Shown: positions 41,399-50,075, counted from the stretch's first letter. The stretch: 64,000 nucleotides of DNA from Hydrogenophaga sp. (GCA_030682835.1 JAUXNG010000095.1:124001-188000), one strand, 5' to 3'. Notes: generated by a model not told the origin, from the letters alone. A program made the numbers and translations.

Positions 41399-42804
41399 GC
41401 CTGGCCGCTGCCGCTCACCGGGGCCCATTCGGCCACGCGTCGCTCCAGGGTGCGGCGCGACACGCCCAGCAACTGTGCTGCGCGGGTCTTGTCGCCCTGC
41501 ACCGATTCCAGCACCGACAGGATGTGCTGCTTCTCCAGCGTGTGAAGGTCGGTGGGCGTGCCGGGCACGCCGGCGCCCCCGTGGCGGGGTGTGGCCGTGC
41601 CGGGGTACAGCGCCGACACGTTGAGCACGCCCAGGATCAGCGAGCGTTCGATCAGGTTGCGCAGCTCGCGCACATTGCCGGGCCAGTCGTACTGTTCCAG
41701 AAAGCGCATTTCCTCGGCGCTGATCTGCAGCGTCTCCACGCCCAGCGATGGCGCGAGCTGGGCCATGAAATGCGCCACCAGCTCGGCGATGTCTTCCTTG
41801 TGTTCGCGCAGCGGCGACAGGCTCAGGTCGACCACCTGCAGGCGGAAATACAGGTCTTTGCGGAAGCGACCGGCCGCCACCTCGTCGCTCAGGCGCCGGT
41901 TGGTGGCCGCCATGATGCGCAGGTTCACCGGCATCAGCTGCTCACTTCCCACCGGGCGGATCTTCAGGTCTTCGATCGCGCGCAGCAGCGTGGCCTGGAT
42001 CGGCAGCGGGAGCTCGGCCACTTCGTCCAGAAACAGGGTGCCACCCTGGGCGTAGTGGAACAGCCCGTCGCGCGCGCGCGTGGCGCCGGTGAAAGCCCCC
42101 TTGGCGTGGCCGAACAGCTCGCTCTCGATCAGCTCCGGCGACACGGCCGCGCAGTTCACCGGTACGAAGGGACCGCTGGCGCGCGGACTCTGGGCGTGCA
42201 GCTCACGCGCGACCAGCTCCTTGCCCGTGCCGGACTCGCCCTGCAGCAGCACCGTGCTGTTCACGGGGGCCACGCGGGTGATGGCCTCGCGCAGTCGCCG
42301 CATGGCGGGTGAGTCGCCCACCAGCGAGGCGCTGCGGCCCGGCGCGCTCGCCACCGCACGGCGCAGCACGAAGTTCTCGCGGCGCAGGCGCGAACGCTCG
42401 TAGCAGTGCTTGATGGCATTGAGGATCTGGGGTACCCGGAACGGTTTCAGGATGAAGTCGGACGCGCCGGCACGCAGGGCCTCGATGGCGGTGTCCAGGT
42501 CGGCGAAGGCGGTGATCAGGATCACCTCGCCACTGAAGCCGTGCTCGCGCAGTTCCTTCAGCCAGGTCACGCCGTTCTTGCCGGGCAGTGAAATGTCGAG
42601 CACCACAAGATCCACGTGGTGCGTGCGCAGCCAGTGCGCACCTTCTTCTGCGCTGGACGCACTCATCACGAAGTGGCAGCGCGGCGCGAGGGTCTTGACC
42701 AGAAAGTTGAGCATGCCCTGCTCGTCATCGACGATCAGGATCGACCAGTCGGGCCAGCCTTCGAGCAGCTTTTCAGGCGAGGGAGGGAAAAAGGTGGGTT
42801 CCAC
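41395..42804 (-). CDS. sigma-54-dependent response regulator (NtrC/DctD type)
   Basis: A 469-residue three-domain activator. The receiver has D26/D27 and the phospho-acceptor D70 in VVLDISLPG. The AAA+ domain has Walker A GESGTGKE (189-196) and the sigma-54 contact loop GAFTGA (236-241). The C-terminal Fis-type helix-turn-helix reads TRAAQLLGVSRRTLERRVAEW in outline. It is divergent from the fdh operon, whose upstream region holds a -24/-12 promoter and dyads, so it is the likely activator of fdh. No direct proof is possible from sequence. Confidence 0.92.
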   Translation of the reverse strand: MEPTFFPPSPEKLLEGWPDWSILIVDDEQGMLNFLVKTLAPRCHFVMSASSAEEGAHWLRTHHVDLVVLDISLPGKNGVTWLKELREHGFSGEVILITAFADLDTAIEALRAGASDFILKPFRVPQILNAIKHCYERSRLRRENFVLRRAVASAPGRSASLVGDSPAMRRLREAITRVAPVNSTVLLQGESGTGKELVARELHAQSPRASGPFVPVNCAAVSPELIESELFGHAKGAFTGATRARDGLFHYAQGGTLFLDEVAELPLPIQATLLRAIEDLKIRPVGSEQLMPVNLRIMAATNRRLSDEVAAGRFRKDLYFRLQVVDLSLSPLREHKEDIAELVAHFMAQLAPSLGVETLQISAEEMRFLEQYDWPGNVRELRNLIERSLILGVLNVSALYPGTATPRHGGAGVPGTPTDLHTLEKQHILSVLESVQGDKTRAAQLLGVSRRTLERRVAEWAPVSGSGQA

Positions 42805-43283
42805 CGGGCCGGATTCTACGGATGAAGCCTACCAAAACACTTGGGTATTCACAAAAAACCGACAACCTAGGTGGTTGACCGACGACCTGACGGCGCGTCG
42901 ACGTCGCGACAATTTGTCGCAATCAGGCCGACAGCGTGGCGCGTCCCTGAACACAGTCGGCGCGGCCTGTTGTCACGGATGCGGTGTTTGTGCGGTGTCA
43001 CACGCTTGGTGACAGTTCGTTTCAGCCACCCCGGTGGGACTGGGTGGCCTGCTACATAAGCAGGTGCTGATGGCACGGAACTGGCTAGGCCGCGCGGCCG
43101 TCAGGGGCCTGCTGCGCCTGGCGGGTTTCTGAGGCGAGCGCGCAGCGTCGGTGTGGGCCAACAGTGCGGGGTTCCACGCTTGCGCCACCCGGGTGCCCCC
43201 GGTAGATTCGCCGTCAATTAAACGACTCTCCTTGCGCGCCATCGGGCGTGCCATCGGGAGCCTTTTTCAACCAGGAGACATGC
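42805..43283. promoter_or_regulatory. regulatory region between response regulator and fdh operon
   Basis: A 479-bp gene-free region. It holds inverted repeats CAACC-TAGGT-GGTTG (42863-42877), GCGACAA-T-TTGTCGC (42906-42920) and TGTCAC-N7-GTGACA (42996-43014), plus an extra TGTCAC at 42971-42976. The half-site TGTC(A/G)C therefore occurs five times in both orientations between 42906 and 43014. A sigma-54 promoter follows at 43071-43086. The dyads lie roughly 90, 180 and 230 bp upstream of the predicted start, a normal distance for enhancer-binding proteins. Confidence 0.7.
43071..43086 (+). promoter_or_regulatory. sigma-54 (-24/-12) promoter of the fdh operon
   Basis: TGGCACGGAACTGGCT matches the consensus TGGCACG-N4-TTGC(A/T) at every position except one in the -12 element, with the invariant GG and GC at correct spacing. 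The predicted transcription start is about 43097, giving a leader of ~187 bases before the first fdh gene. The adjoining sigma-54 activator gene strengthens the call. Confidence 0.78.
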
Positions 43284-43511
43284 ATGCGCAAGCCCACCCC
43301 TGAGACACGTGAGGGCCGGTCCGGTCTGAACCGCCGGTCGCTGTTCGCCGGTGCCACCACGGTCGGTGCACTCGCCGCCGCCGCCACGCTGATGCCGCGC
43401 GTCGCCGTCACCGATCCCACGGCCGCCCTTCCCAAGCCCGCGCCGGAAAAGGGTGGTGGTTACAGCCTCTCGGACCACGTGAAGCAGTACTACAAGACCA
43501 CCCTGATCTGA
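43284..43511 (+). CDS. formate dehydrogenase region Tat-target small protein
   Basis: A 75-residue protein with a twin-arginine signal: NRRSLFAGATTVGALAAAAT near residues 16-35. After the signal come a short Pro-rich stretch and a C-terminal SLSDHVKQYYKTTLI. It matches the small proteins regularly encoded just before fdhA in betaproteobacterial formate dehydrogenase operons; their role is unknown. CAGGAGACATGC precedes the chosen ATG at 43284. It is the first gene of the operon, 17 bp before fdhA. Confidence 0.87.
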   Translation: MRKPTPETREGRSGLNRRSLFAGATTVGALAAAATLMPRVAVTDPTAALPKPAPEKGGGYSLSDHVKQYYKTTLI

Positions 43512-43528
43512 CCCGGCAGGAGACCACC

Positions 43529-46495
43529 ATGTTGCTGACCAAGAAAACATCCGGCACCGCTGCCAGCGGCAGCCGTCCCCACACCTCCTTTGTTCACAGC
43601 CTGCAGCGTGGCCTGGCTTCGGCCTTGCCCACGATGGATCGTCGCGGCTTCCTGCGCCGCTCCGGCCTGGGCGTGGGCGTGGGTCTGGCCGCCACCCAGC
43701 TGACGCTGGTGAAAAAGGCCAAGGCCGCTTCCGGCGGCTCGATCGACGGCACCGGCAAGATCGAAGTGAAACGCACCATCTGCACGCACTGCTCGGTGGG
43801 CTGCGCCACCGACGCCATCGTGGAGAACGGCGTCTGGGTTCGCCAGGAGCCGGTGTTCGATTCCCCGATCAACCTGGGTGCGCATTGCGCCAAGGGTGCT
43901 GCCCTGCGTGAGCACGGCCATGGCGAGTACCGCCTGCGCTACCCCATGAAGCTCGTCAACGGCAAGTACCAGCGCATCAGCTGGGACGTGGCGCTCAACG
44001 AAATCACCGCCAAGATGAACGAGCTGAAAGAGGCCAGCGGCCCCGATTCGGTCTTCTTCATCGGTTCCTCCAAGCACAACTACGAGCAGGCCTACCTGCT
44101 GCGCAAGTTCGTGAGCTTCTGGGGCACCAACAACTGCGACCACCAGGCGCGCATCTGCCACTCCACCACGGTGGCTGGCGTGGCGAACACCTGGGGCTAC
44201 GGTGCGATGACCAACTCGTACAACGACATGCAGAACAGCAAGGTCGCCCTGTACATTGGCTCGAACGCCGCCGAGGCGCACCCGGTCTCCATGCTGCACA
44301 TGCTGCACGCCAAGGAAAACGGCTGCAAGATGATCGTGGTCGACCCGCGCTTCACCCGCACCGCGGCCAAGGCCGACGAGTTCGTGCGCATCCGTTCGGG
44401 CACCGACATTCCGTTCCTGTTCGGTCTGGTCTATCACATCTTCAAGAACGGCTGGGAAGACAAGAAGTACATCAGCGACCGCGTCTACGGCATGGAAGCC
44501 GTCAAGGCCGACGTGATTGCCAAGTGGAACCCGGAGAAGGTCGAAGAGGCCTGTGGGGTGGGCGAAGAGCAGATGGCCAAAGTGGCCAAGATGCTCGCCG
44601 ACAGCCGCCCCGGCACCATCGTGTGGTGCATGGGCCAGACGCAGCACACCATCGGCAACGCCATGGTGCGTGCCTCGTGCATCCTGCAGCTGGCGCTGGG
44701 CAACGTGGGCAAGAGCGGTGGCGGCACCAACATCTTCCGCGGCCACGACAACGTGCAGGGCGCCACCGACGTGGGACCGAACCCCGACTCGCTGCCCGGC
44801 TATTACGGCCTGGCCGCCGGCTCGTGGAAGCACTTTGCCAACGCCTGGGGCGTGGACTATGACTGGATCAAGTCCAAGTACACCGGCGGCAACATGGAAA
44901 AGCCCGGCATCACCGTGTCGCGCTGGATCGATGGCGTGCTGGAGAACAACGAGCTGATCGACCAGGACGCCAACCTGCGCGGCGTGTTCTTCTGGGGCCA
45001 CGCGCCCAACTCCCAGACCCGTGGTCTGGAAATGAAGCGCGCCATGGACAAGCTCGACCTGCTGGTCGTGGTGGACCCGTATCCGTCGGCCACCGCGTCG
45101 ATGGCGGCCATGCCCGGCAAGCCGGAAGACCAGAACCCCAACCGTGCGGTGTACCTGCTGCCGGCGGCCACGCAGTTCGAGACCAGCGGTTCCTGCACCG
45201 CGTCCAACCGCTCGCTGCAGTGGCGCGAGAAGGTCATCGAGCCGCTGTGGGAAAGCCGCAGCGACCACATGATCATGTACCAGCTGGCGCAGAAGCTCGG
45301 CTTCGACAAGGAGCTGGTCAAGAACTACAAGATGCAGCAGGTCAAGGGCATGGACGAGCCCGTGGTGGAAGACATCCTGCGCGAGATCAACCGCTCGGTG
45401 TGGACCATCGGCTACACGGGCCAGAGCCCCGAGCGCCTGAAGGCCCACATGCGCCACATGGGGATCTTCGACGTCAAGACGCTCAAGGCCAAGGGCACCG
45501 TGGTCGACAAGGAAACCGGTTACGACATGACCGGTGACTACTTCGGCCTGCCCTGGCCCTGCTACGGCACGCCCGAGATCAAGCACCCGGGCTCGCCCAA
45601 CCTGTACGACACCTCCAAGCACGTCATGGACGGCGGCGGCAACTTCCGCGCCAACTTCGGCGTGGAGCGTGAAGGCGTCAGCCTGCTGGCCGAGGACGGC
45701 TCGCACTCCGTGGGCTCCGAAATCGCCACCGGTTACCCCGAGTTCGACCATGTGCTGCTGAAGAAGCTGGGCTGGTGGAACGACCTGAGCGAAACCGAGA
45801 AGACCGCTGCCGAAGGCAAGAACTGGAAGACCGATCCGACCGGTGCGATCATCCGTGTGGCCATGGCCCACGGCTGCCACCCGTTCGGAAACGCCAAGGC
45901 CCGCGCCGTGGTCTGGAACTTCCCCGACGCGATCCCTCAGCACCGCGAGCCGATCTACGGCATCCGCCCCGACCTGGTGGCCAAGTACCCCAGCCACGAC
46001 GACCAGAAGACCCGCTGGCGCCTGCCCATCCTGTACAAGTCGCTCCAGCAGAAGAACGTGGACGAGAAGGTGCACGAAAAGTACCCGTTCATCATGACCT
46101 CGGGCCGTCTGGTCGAGTACGAGGGCGGTGGCGAGGAAACCCGTTCCAACCCCTGGCTGGCCGAGCTGCAGCAGGAAATGTTCGTCGAGCTCAACCCGAA
46201 AGCGGCGGCCGAGCGCGGTATCCGCAACGGCGAGCGGGTGTGGGTGAGCACCCCCACCGGCGCGCGCATCAACGTGCAGGCCCTGGTGACCGAGCGCGTG
46301 GACGCGACCACCGTGTTCCTGCCTTTCCACTTCTCGGGTCGCTGGCAGGGCGAAGACATGAAGGCCTACTACCCCGACGGCGCCATGCCGGTCGTGCGTG
46401 GTGAAGCGGTGAACACCGCCACCACCTACGGTTACGACATCGTGACCATGATGCAAGAAACCAAGACCACGGTCTGCAACGTTGAACGCGCTTGA
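43529..46495 (+). CDS. fdhA: formate dehydrogenase catalytic (alpha) subunit
   Basis: A 988-residue molybdenum enzyme subunit that oxidises formate to CO2. A Tat signal (DRRGFLRRSGLGVGVGL, about 37-53) predicts export, so the active site would face the periplasm. The N-terminal [4Fe-4S] cluster is bound by C85, C88, C92 and C120. The metal ligand is Cys (C210, followed by H211 in ARICHSTTVAG), not selenocysteine, and no in-frame TGA is needed. AGGAGACCACC precedes the ATG. It forms a complex with FdhB and FdhC. Confidence 0.95.
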   Translation: MLLTKKTSGTAASGSRPHTSFVHSLQRGLASALPTMDRRGFLRRSGLGVGVGLAATQLTLVKKAKAASGGSIDGTGKIEVKRTICTHCSVGCATDAIVENGVWVRQEPVFDSPINLGAHCAKGAALREHGHGEYRLRYPMKLVNGKYQRISWDVALNEITAKMNELKEASGPDSVFFIGSSKHNYEQAYLLRKFVSFWGTNNCDHQARICHSTTVAGVANTWGYGAMTNSYNDMQNSKVALYIGSNAAEAHPVSMLHMLHAKENGCKMIVVDPRFTRTAAKADEFVRIRSGTDIPFLFGLVYHIFKNGWEDKKYISDRVYGMEAVKADVIAKWNPEKVEEACGVGEEQMAKVAKMLADSRPGTIVWCMGQTQHTIGNAMVRASCILQLALGNVGKSGGGTNIFRGHDNVQGATDVGPNPDSLPGYYGLAAGSWKHFANAWGVDYDWIKSKYTGGNMEKPGITVSRWIDGVLENNELIDQDANLRGVFFWGHAPNSQTRGLEMKRAMDKLDLLVVVDPYPSATASMAAMPGKPEDQNPNRAVYLLPAATQFETSGSCTASNRSLQWREKVIEPLWESRSDHMIMYQLAQKLGFDKELVKNYKMQQVKGMDEPVVEDILREINRSVWTIGYTGQSPERLKAHMRHMGIFDVKTLKAKGTVVDKETGYDMTGDYFGLPWPCYGTPEIKHPGSPNLYDTSKHVMDGGGNFRANFGVEREGVSLLAEDGSHSVGSEIATGYPEFDHVLLKKLGWWNDLSETEKTAAEGKNWKTDPTGAIIRVAMAHGCHPFGNAKARAVVWNFPDAIPQHREPIYGIRPDLVAKYPSHDDQKTRWRLPILYKSLQQKNVDEKVHEKYPFIMTSGRLVEYEGGGEETRSNPWLAELQQEMFVELNPKAAAERGIRNGERVWVSTPTGARINVQALVTERVDATTVFLPFHFSGRWQGEDMKAYYPDGAMPVVRGEAVNTATTYGYDIVTMMQETKTTVCNVERA

Positions 46496-46506
46496 GGAGC
46501 TGACAC

Positions 46507-47109
46507 ATGGCCAGAATGAAATTTATCTGTGACGCCGAGCGCTGCATCGAGTGCAACGGTTGCGTCACCGCCTGCAAGAACGAACACGAAGTGCCGTGGG
46601 GCGTGAACCGCCGCCGGGTCGTGACCCTCAACGACGGTGTGCCGGGCGAGAAGTCGATCTCGGTGGCCTGCATGCACTGCAGCGATGCACCGTGCATGGC
46701 GGTCTGCCCCGTCAACTGCTTCTACCGCACCGAAGAAGGTGTGGTGCTGCACGACAAGGACGTGTGCATCGGCTGTGGCTACTGCTCGTACGCCTGCCCG
46801 TTCGGCGCGCCACAGTTCCCTTCGCAGGGTACTTTCGGCGTGCGCGGCAAGATGGACAAGTGCACCTTCTGTGCCGGCGGCCCCGAAGCCCACGGCAGCC
46901 AGGACGAGTTCGAGAAATACGGACGCAACCGCCTGGCCGAAGGCAAGCTGCCCGCCTGTGCCGAGATGTGCTCGACCAAGGCCCTGCTGGCCGGCGACGG
47001 TGACGTCGTGGCCGACATCTTCCGCAGCCGCGTGCTGCGCCGCGGCAAGGGCGCGGAAGTCTGGGGCTGGGGCACCGCATACGGCACCGCACAAGGAACC
47101 AAGTCATGA
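46507..47109 (+). CDS. fdhB: formate dehydrogenase iron-sulfur (beta) subunit
   Basis: A 200-residue electron-transfer subunit with four [4Fe-4S] sites: C13/C16/C19/C23; C55/C58/C63/C67; C87/C90/C93/C97; and a split fourth site from FC-containing C119/C122 with two cysteines near 154-158. It lacks the C-terminal membrane helix of E. coli FdnH, so it must be held by FdhA and FdhC. It carries no signal peptide and would travel with FdhA by the Tat route. It overlaps the following lipoprotein gene by 4 bp. Confidence 0.94.
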   Translation: MARMKFICDAERCIECNGCVTACKNEHEVPWGVNRRRVVTLNDGVPGEKSISVACMHCSDAPCMAVCPVNCFYRTEEGVVLHDKDVCIGCGYCSYACPFGAPQFPSQGTFGVRGKMDKCTFCAGGPEAHGSQDEFEKYGRNRLAEGKLPACAEMCSTKALLAGDGDVVADIFRSRVLRRGKGAEVWGWGTAYGTAQGTKS

Positions 47110-47354
47110 TGATCCAGCGCACCCTCACCCTCGCCGCCGTGGCGGCCGCCCTTGTGACCCTGTCGGCCTGTGGCGACCAGCCCCAGGAAATGCGCTCGGG
47201 CGTCAAGCAGGACGCCGCGCCCTACAAGGGCGTGGGCAAGAGCCAGTACGCCCATGGCGGCTGGAACGCCGGCGACCGCGGCAGCTGGGAACAGCAGCTG
47301 AAGACGCGCGCGCAGTATGGTCAAAACGACTACAGCCGCATGCCTAACCAATAA
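47106..47354 (+). CDS. small lipoprotein of the fdh operon
   Basis: An 82-residue predicted lipoprotein: hydrophobic AAVAAALVTLSAC with lipidated C22, then a 60-residue hydrophilic tail rich in Gly, Gln and Tyr (GGWNAGDRGSWEQQL). Its start overlaps the fdhB stop (ATGA-type), and fdhC begins 11 bp after its end, so it is embedded in the operon. I know no function. Position suggests a role in assembling or anchoring the periplasmic FdhABC complex. Confidence 0.85.
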   Translation: MMIQRTLTLAAVAAALVTLSACGDQPQEMRSGVKQDAAPYKGVGKSQYAHGGWNAGDRGSWEQQLKTRAQYGQNDYSRMPNQ

Positions 47355-47365
47355 GGGAGCCACTC

Positions 47366-48574
47366 ATGCATCGGTCCCTTTCTTCTCTGCTGCACCGGCT
47401 CGCTGCGGTGGTGCTGCTCGCAGGTGCCGGCTGGGCCAACGCCCAGGCGCCGCAGGCGGCCACCGTGCCGGACGATCCAGCGCCACCACCGGCCGCCACC
47501 GCGCCGGCTGCCACCGGCGGCATCCGCAGTGCGAACATCTTAGAGATCGCACCGGACGCCAGCACCGACCCGAACTACGCCAACCAGAGCAACGCCGAGC
47601 GCAAGCAGGTGCAACCCGGCAACAACGCGCCCATGTGGCGCGATGTGGGCAAGGGCGTCACCGGCTACAGCAGCCTGCCGTATGCCGAGTCGGGCAACCT
47701 CATCCAGGGCTTTGTACAGTACCCGGGCTCGCGTTTCACCAATGCCGGTGAAGCCTGGCGCCAGGTGCGCAACAACTGGCTGATTCCCTACGGTGGTTCG
47801 CTGCTGCTCATCGTGGCGGTGGCCATTGCGCTGTTCTACTGGCGCAAGGGCACGATCGGCCTGCACGGCCAGGAAACCGGCCGTGTCATCGAGCGGTTCA
47901 CGTATTTCGAGCGCGCGGCCCACTGGGTCAACGCGATCGCATTCGTTGCGCTGGCTGTCTCCGGCATCATCATGGCGTTTGGCAAGTTCTTCCTGCTGCC
48001 CATCATCGGCACCACGCTGTTCGGCTGGCTGGCGTACGCGCTGAAGAACCTGCACAACTTCACCGGCCCGCTGTTCGCGGTGTCGCTGGTGGTGGTGATC
48101 GCGACGTTCGCCCGTGACAACCTGCCCAAGCGCGAAGACCTGGTGTGGCTGCTCAAGGGTGGCGGCATGTTCGGCGAGCACGAAGTGCCTTCGCACCGCT
48201 TCAACGGCGGCGAGAAGCTGCTGTTCTGGGCCGGCGTGTTCTTCTTCGGCCTGATCGTGGTGGGCTCCGGCCTGTTCCTTGACAAGATCCTGCCGGCTGT
48301 GGACTACAGCCGAGGCAACATGCAGGTCGCGCACATGATCCACGCGGCTGCCTCGACGCTGATGATGGTGATGTTCATGGGTCATATCTACATGGGCACG
48401 CTGGGCATGAAAGGCGCCTACAAGGCCATGAAGACCGGCTATGTGGACGAGACCTGGGCCAAGGAGCACCACGAGCTCTGGTACGACGACATCAAGGCCG
48501 GCAAGATTCCCGCACAGCGCACGGGCGCTGCAGCTGGTTCCGCGCCGGTGGGTGCACAGGCTGCCAAGGCCTGA
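47366..48574 (+). CDS. fdhC: formate dehydrogenase cytochrome b (gamma) subunit
   Basis: A 402-residue membrane subunit expected to bind two b hemes and reduce quinone. A cleavable signal (about 1-26, ending WANA) is followed by a ~100-residue Ala/Pro-rich periplasmic part longer than in E. coli FdnI. Then come four or five helices from about residue 137: LLLIVAVAIALFYW, then FTYFERAAHWVNAIAFVALA in outline, NLHNFTGPLFAVSLVVVIAT, and HMIHAAASTLMMVMFMGHIY with His pairs as heme ligands. It completes a quinone-linked formate dehydrogenase. Confidence 0.94.
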   Translation: MHRSLSSLLHRLAAVVLLAGAGWANAQAPQAATVPDDPAPPPAATAPAATGGIRSANILEIAPDASTDPNYANQSNAERKQVQPGNNAPMWRDVGKGVTGYSSLPYAESGNLIQGFVQYPGSRFTNAGEAWRQVRNNWLIPYGGSLLLIVAVAIALFYWRKGTIGLHGQETGRVIERFTYFERAAHWVNAIAFVALAVSGIIMAFGKFFLLPIIGTTLFGWLAYALKNLHNFTGPLFAVSLVVVIATFARDNLPKREDLVWLLKGGGMFGEHEVPSHRFNGGEKLLFWAGVFFFGLIVVGSGLFLDKILPAVDYSRGNMQVAHMIHAAASTLMMVMFMGHIYMGTLGMKGAYKAMKTGYVDETWAKEHHELWYDDIKAGKIPAQRTGAAAGSAPVGAQAAKA

Positions 48575-48600
48575 GCCCTCTTCAACATCAAGGAACAACC

Positions 48601-48981
48601 ATGAAACGCTTGCTTTTGTGCTCAGCCCTGCTGCTGAGCGTTGCGGCTCACGCCAAGCTGCCCACACCGGTGCTCACCGAGGAGGCCAAGGCGAAAGCCG
48701 CCGAGGCCGCCGCCCGCACCGCCTGGGCCGCCAAGCAGGATGCCTACAAGCTCTGTGTGGCCCAGGACCGCGCGGCGGCCGCTCATCAGCAGACGGCCCG
48801 CGCCAAGGGTCTCGAGATGAAGCCGGCCGTGGCCACGCCCTCGTGTGCCGACCCAGGCACCTTTGCCTACGTACCGCCCAAGCCGATCGAGGCAGCGGGT
48901 GCGCACTCTCCGGCAGCCACGGCCATCAGCCCGCCCAACACCAACGCCCCTGCGTCGGCGGTGGTGCCCAAGAAGCCCTGA
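48601..48981 (+). CDS. small secreted Ala-rich protein of the fdh operon
   Basis: A 126-residue protein with a signal peptide (LLLCSALLLSVAAHA). The mature part begins KLPTPVLTEEAKAKAAEAAAR, is Ala/Lys-rich and probably helical, and has two cysteines (in KLCVAQDRA and PSCADPG) that could form a disulfide. The C-terminus is Pro/Ala-rich. AAGGAACAACC precedes the ATG, 26 bp after fdhC. No family is recognised; it is the last gene before a strong terminator. Confidence 0.75.
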   Translation: MKRLLLCSALLLSVAAHAKLPTPVLTEEAKAKAAEAAARTAWAAKQDAYKLCVAQDRAAAAHQQTARAKGLEMKPAVATPSCADPGTFAYVPPKPIEAAGAHSPAATAISPPNTNAPASAVVPKKP

Positions 48982-49010
48982 TCGCCAGACCCGGCCTGCT
49001 CTCAGGCCAC

Positions 49011-49047
49011 AAGGGCCGCACCCTCGGGTGGCGGCCCTTTTCTCTTT
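49011..49047 (+). terminator. rho-independent terminator of the fdh operon
   Basis: AAGGGCCGCACCC-TC-GGGTGGCGGCCCTT forms a long GC-rich stem (AGGGCCGC-ACCC with GGGT-GCGGCCCT, one bulged G), followed by TTTTCTCTTT. It lies 30 bp after the small secreted-protein gene and before fdhD, so fdhD may be expressed from its own promoter or by read-through. Confidence 0.85.
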
Positions 49048-49063
49048 CCTGTAGCCTTCTCCC

Positions 49064-49930
49064 ATGTCCATTCCCCACCTGACCCAGGCGCGCGTGCCGC
49101 TCACCCGCGACATCGTGGCGATGAATCCCTACGGTGAGCGCGAGAGCATCTCGATCCCGGCCGAGCGCGATCTCACGGTCTATGTCGACAAGCGCGAGCT
49201 GGTCACGCTGATGACGCTGGGCGCACAGCCCGAGTGGCTGGTGCTGGGCTACCTGCTGAACCAGCGCCTGATTGCGTCGGTGGCCGACATCGAATCGATC
49301 ACGGTCGACTGGGACGTGGGCGCAGCCTCGGTGAAGACACGCCATGGCATCGAGCGCATCGAGGAGCGCACCGCCAAGCGCGTCGTCACCACCGGCTGCG
49401 GCCAGGGCAGCGTGTTCGGCAACCTCATGGACGAGATCGATGCCATCCGCCTGCCCGAGGACGTGGTGCTGCACCAGTCGACGCTGTACGCCATCGTCAA
49501 CGCGATCCGGCTGAAAGAAAGCACCTACAAGTCGGCCGGTTCGGTGCACGCCTGCGCCCTGTTCCGGGGTGAGGAACTGCAACTTTTTGTGGAAGACGTG
49601 GGCCGTCACAACGCGGTGGACACGATTGCCGGCTGGATGGCCCTTCAGGCACCGGTCGCCAATGCCGGGCACAAGGTCTTTTACACCACCGGGCGGCTCA
49701 CCAGCGAGATGGTGATCAAGTCGGCCCAGATGGGCGTGGCGGTGGTGGTTTCGCGCAGCGGCATCACCGAAATGGGGCTGGAGGTGGCCGAGCGCGTCGG
49801 CCTGTGCGCCATCGGCCGGGCGACGAACAAGCACTTCCTGTGCTACGCCCGCCCCGAGCGCCTGATGCTCGACGCCATGCCGCCGCCGCCCGTGGCGGGT
49901 ACACGCGAACGAACGGCCCCGCGCGGCTGA
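49064..49930 (+). CDS. fdhD: formate dehydrogenase accessory sulfurtransferase FdhD
   Basis: A 288-residue cytoplasmic protein needed for formate dehydrogenase activity; it passes sulfur from IscS to the molybdenum cofactor. Family motifs include EWLVLGYLLNQRLI, HACALF, EDVGRHNAVDTIAG and SRSGITEMGLEVA. The catalytic loop reads TTGCGQGS, with C112 but no second cysteine where E. coli has C-x2-C. It follows the operon terminator by 17 bp. The family call is secure. Confidence 0.94.
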   Translation: MSIPHLTQARVPLTRDIVAMNPYGERESISIPAERDLTVYVDKRELVTLMTLGAQPEWLVLGYLLNQRLIASVADIESITVDWDVGAASVKTRHGIERIEERTAKRVVTTGCGQGSVFGNLMDEIDAIRLPEDVVLHQSTLYAIVNAIRLKESTYKSAGSVHACALFRGEELQLFVEDVGRHNAVDTIAGWMALQAPVANAGHKVFYTTGRLTSEMVIKSAQMGVAVVVSRSGITEMGLEVAERVGLCAIGRATNKHFLCYARPERLMLDAMPPPPVAGTRERTAPRG

Positions 49931-50075
49931 GCTCGCCAGCCCGCGGCCGTCGCTGCTCGGCGCGGCGGTATGCCGGGTGGCAGAGGTGTCTCCGCGCGTC
50001 ATAAACTCCGCGTATCCGGGGCTCCGGCCAAGCGTGGCCCAGGCCCGCTGACATCCCTTCTTTTGAAAGCACCCC

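Noticed and set aside
29620-43283. Genomic island ends or attachment sites around the metal block
   Set aside because: I looked for direct repeats, a tRNA target or integrase at either side and found none; only a stem-loop at 29676-29693.
43529-46495. Selenocysteine (TGA) in FdhA
   Set aside because: The active-site codon is TGC (C210 in ARICHS) and the frame is continuous, so this is a Cys-type enzyme.
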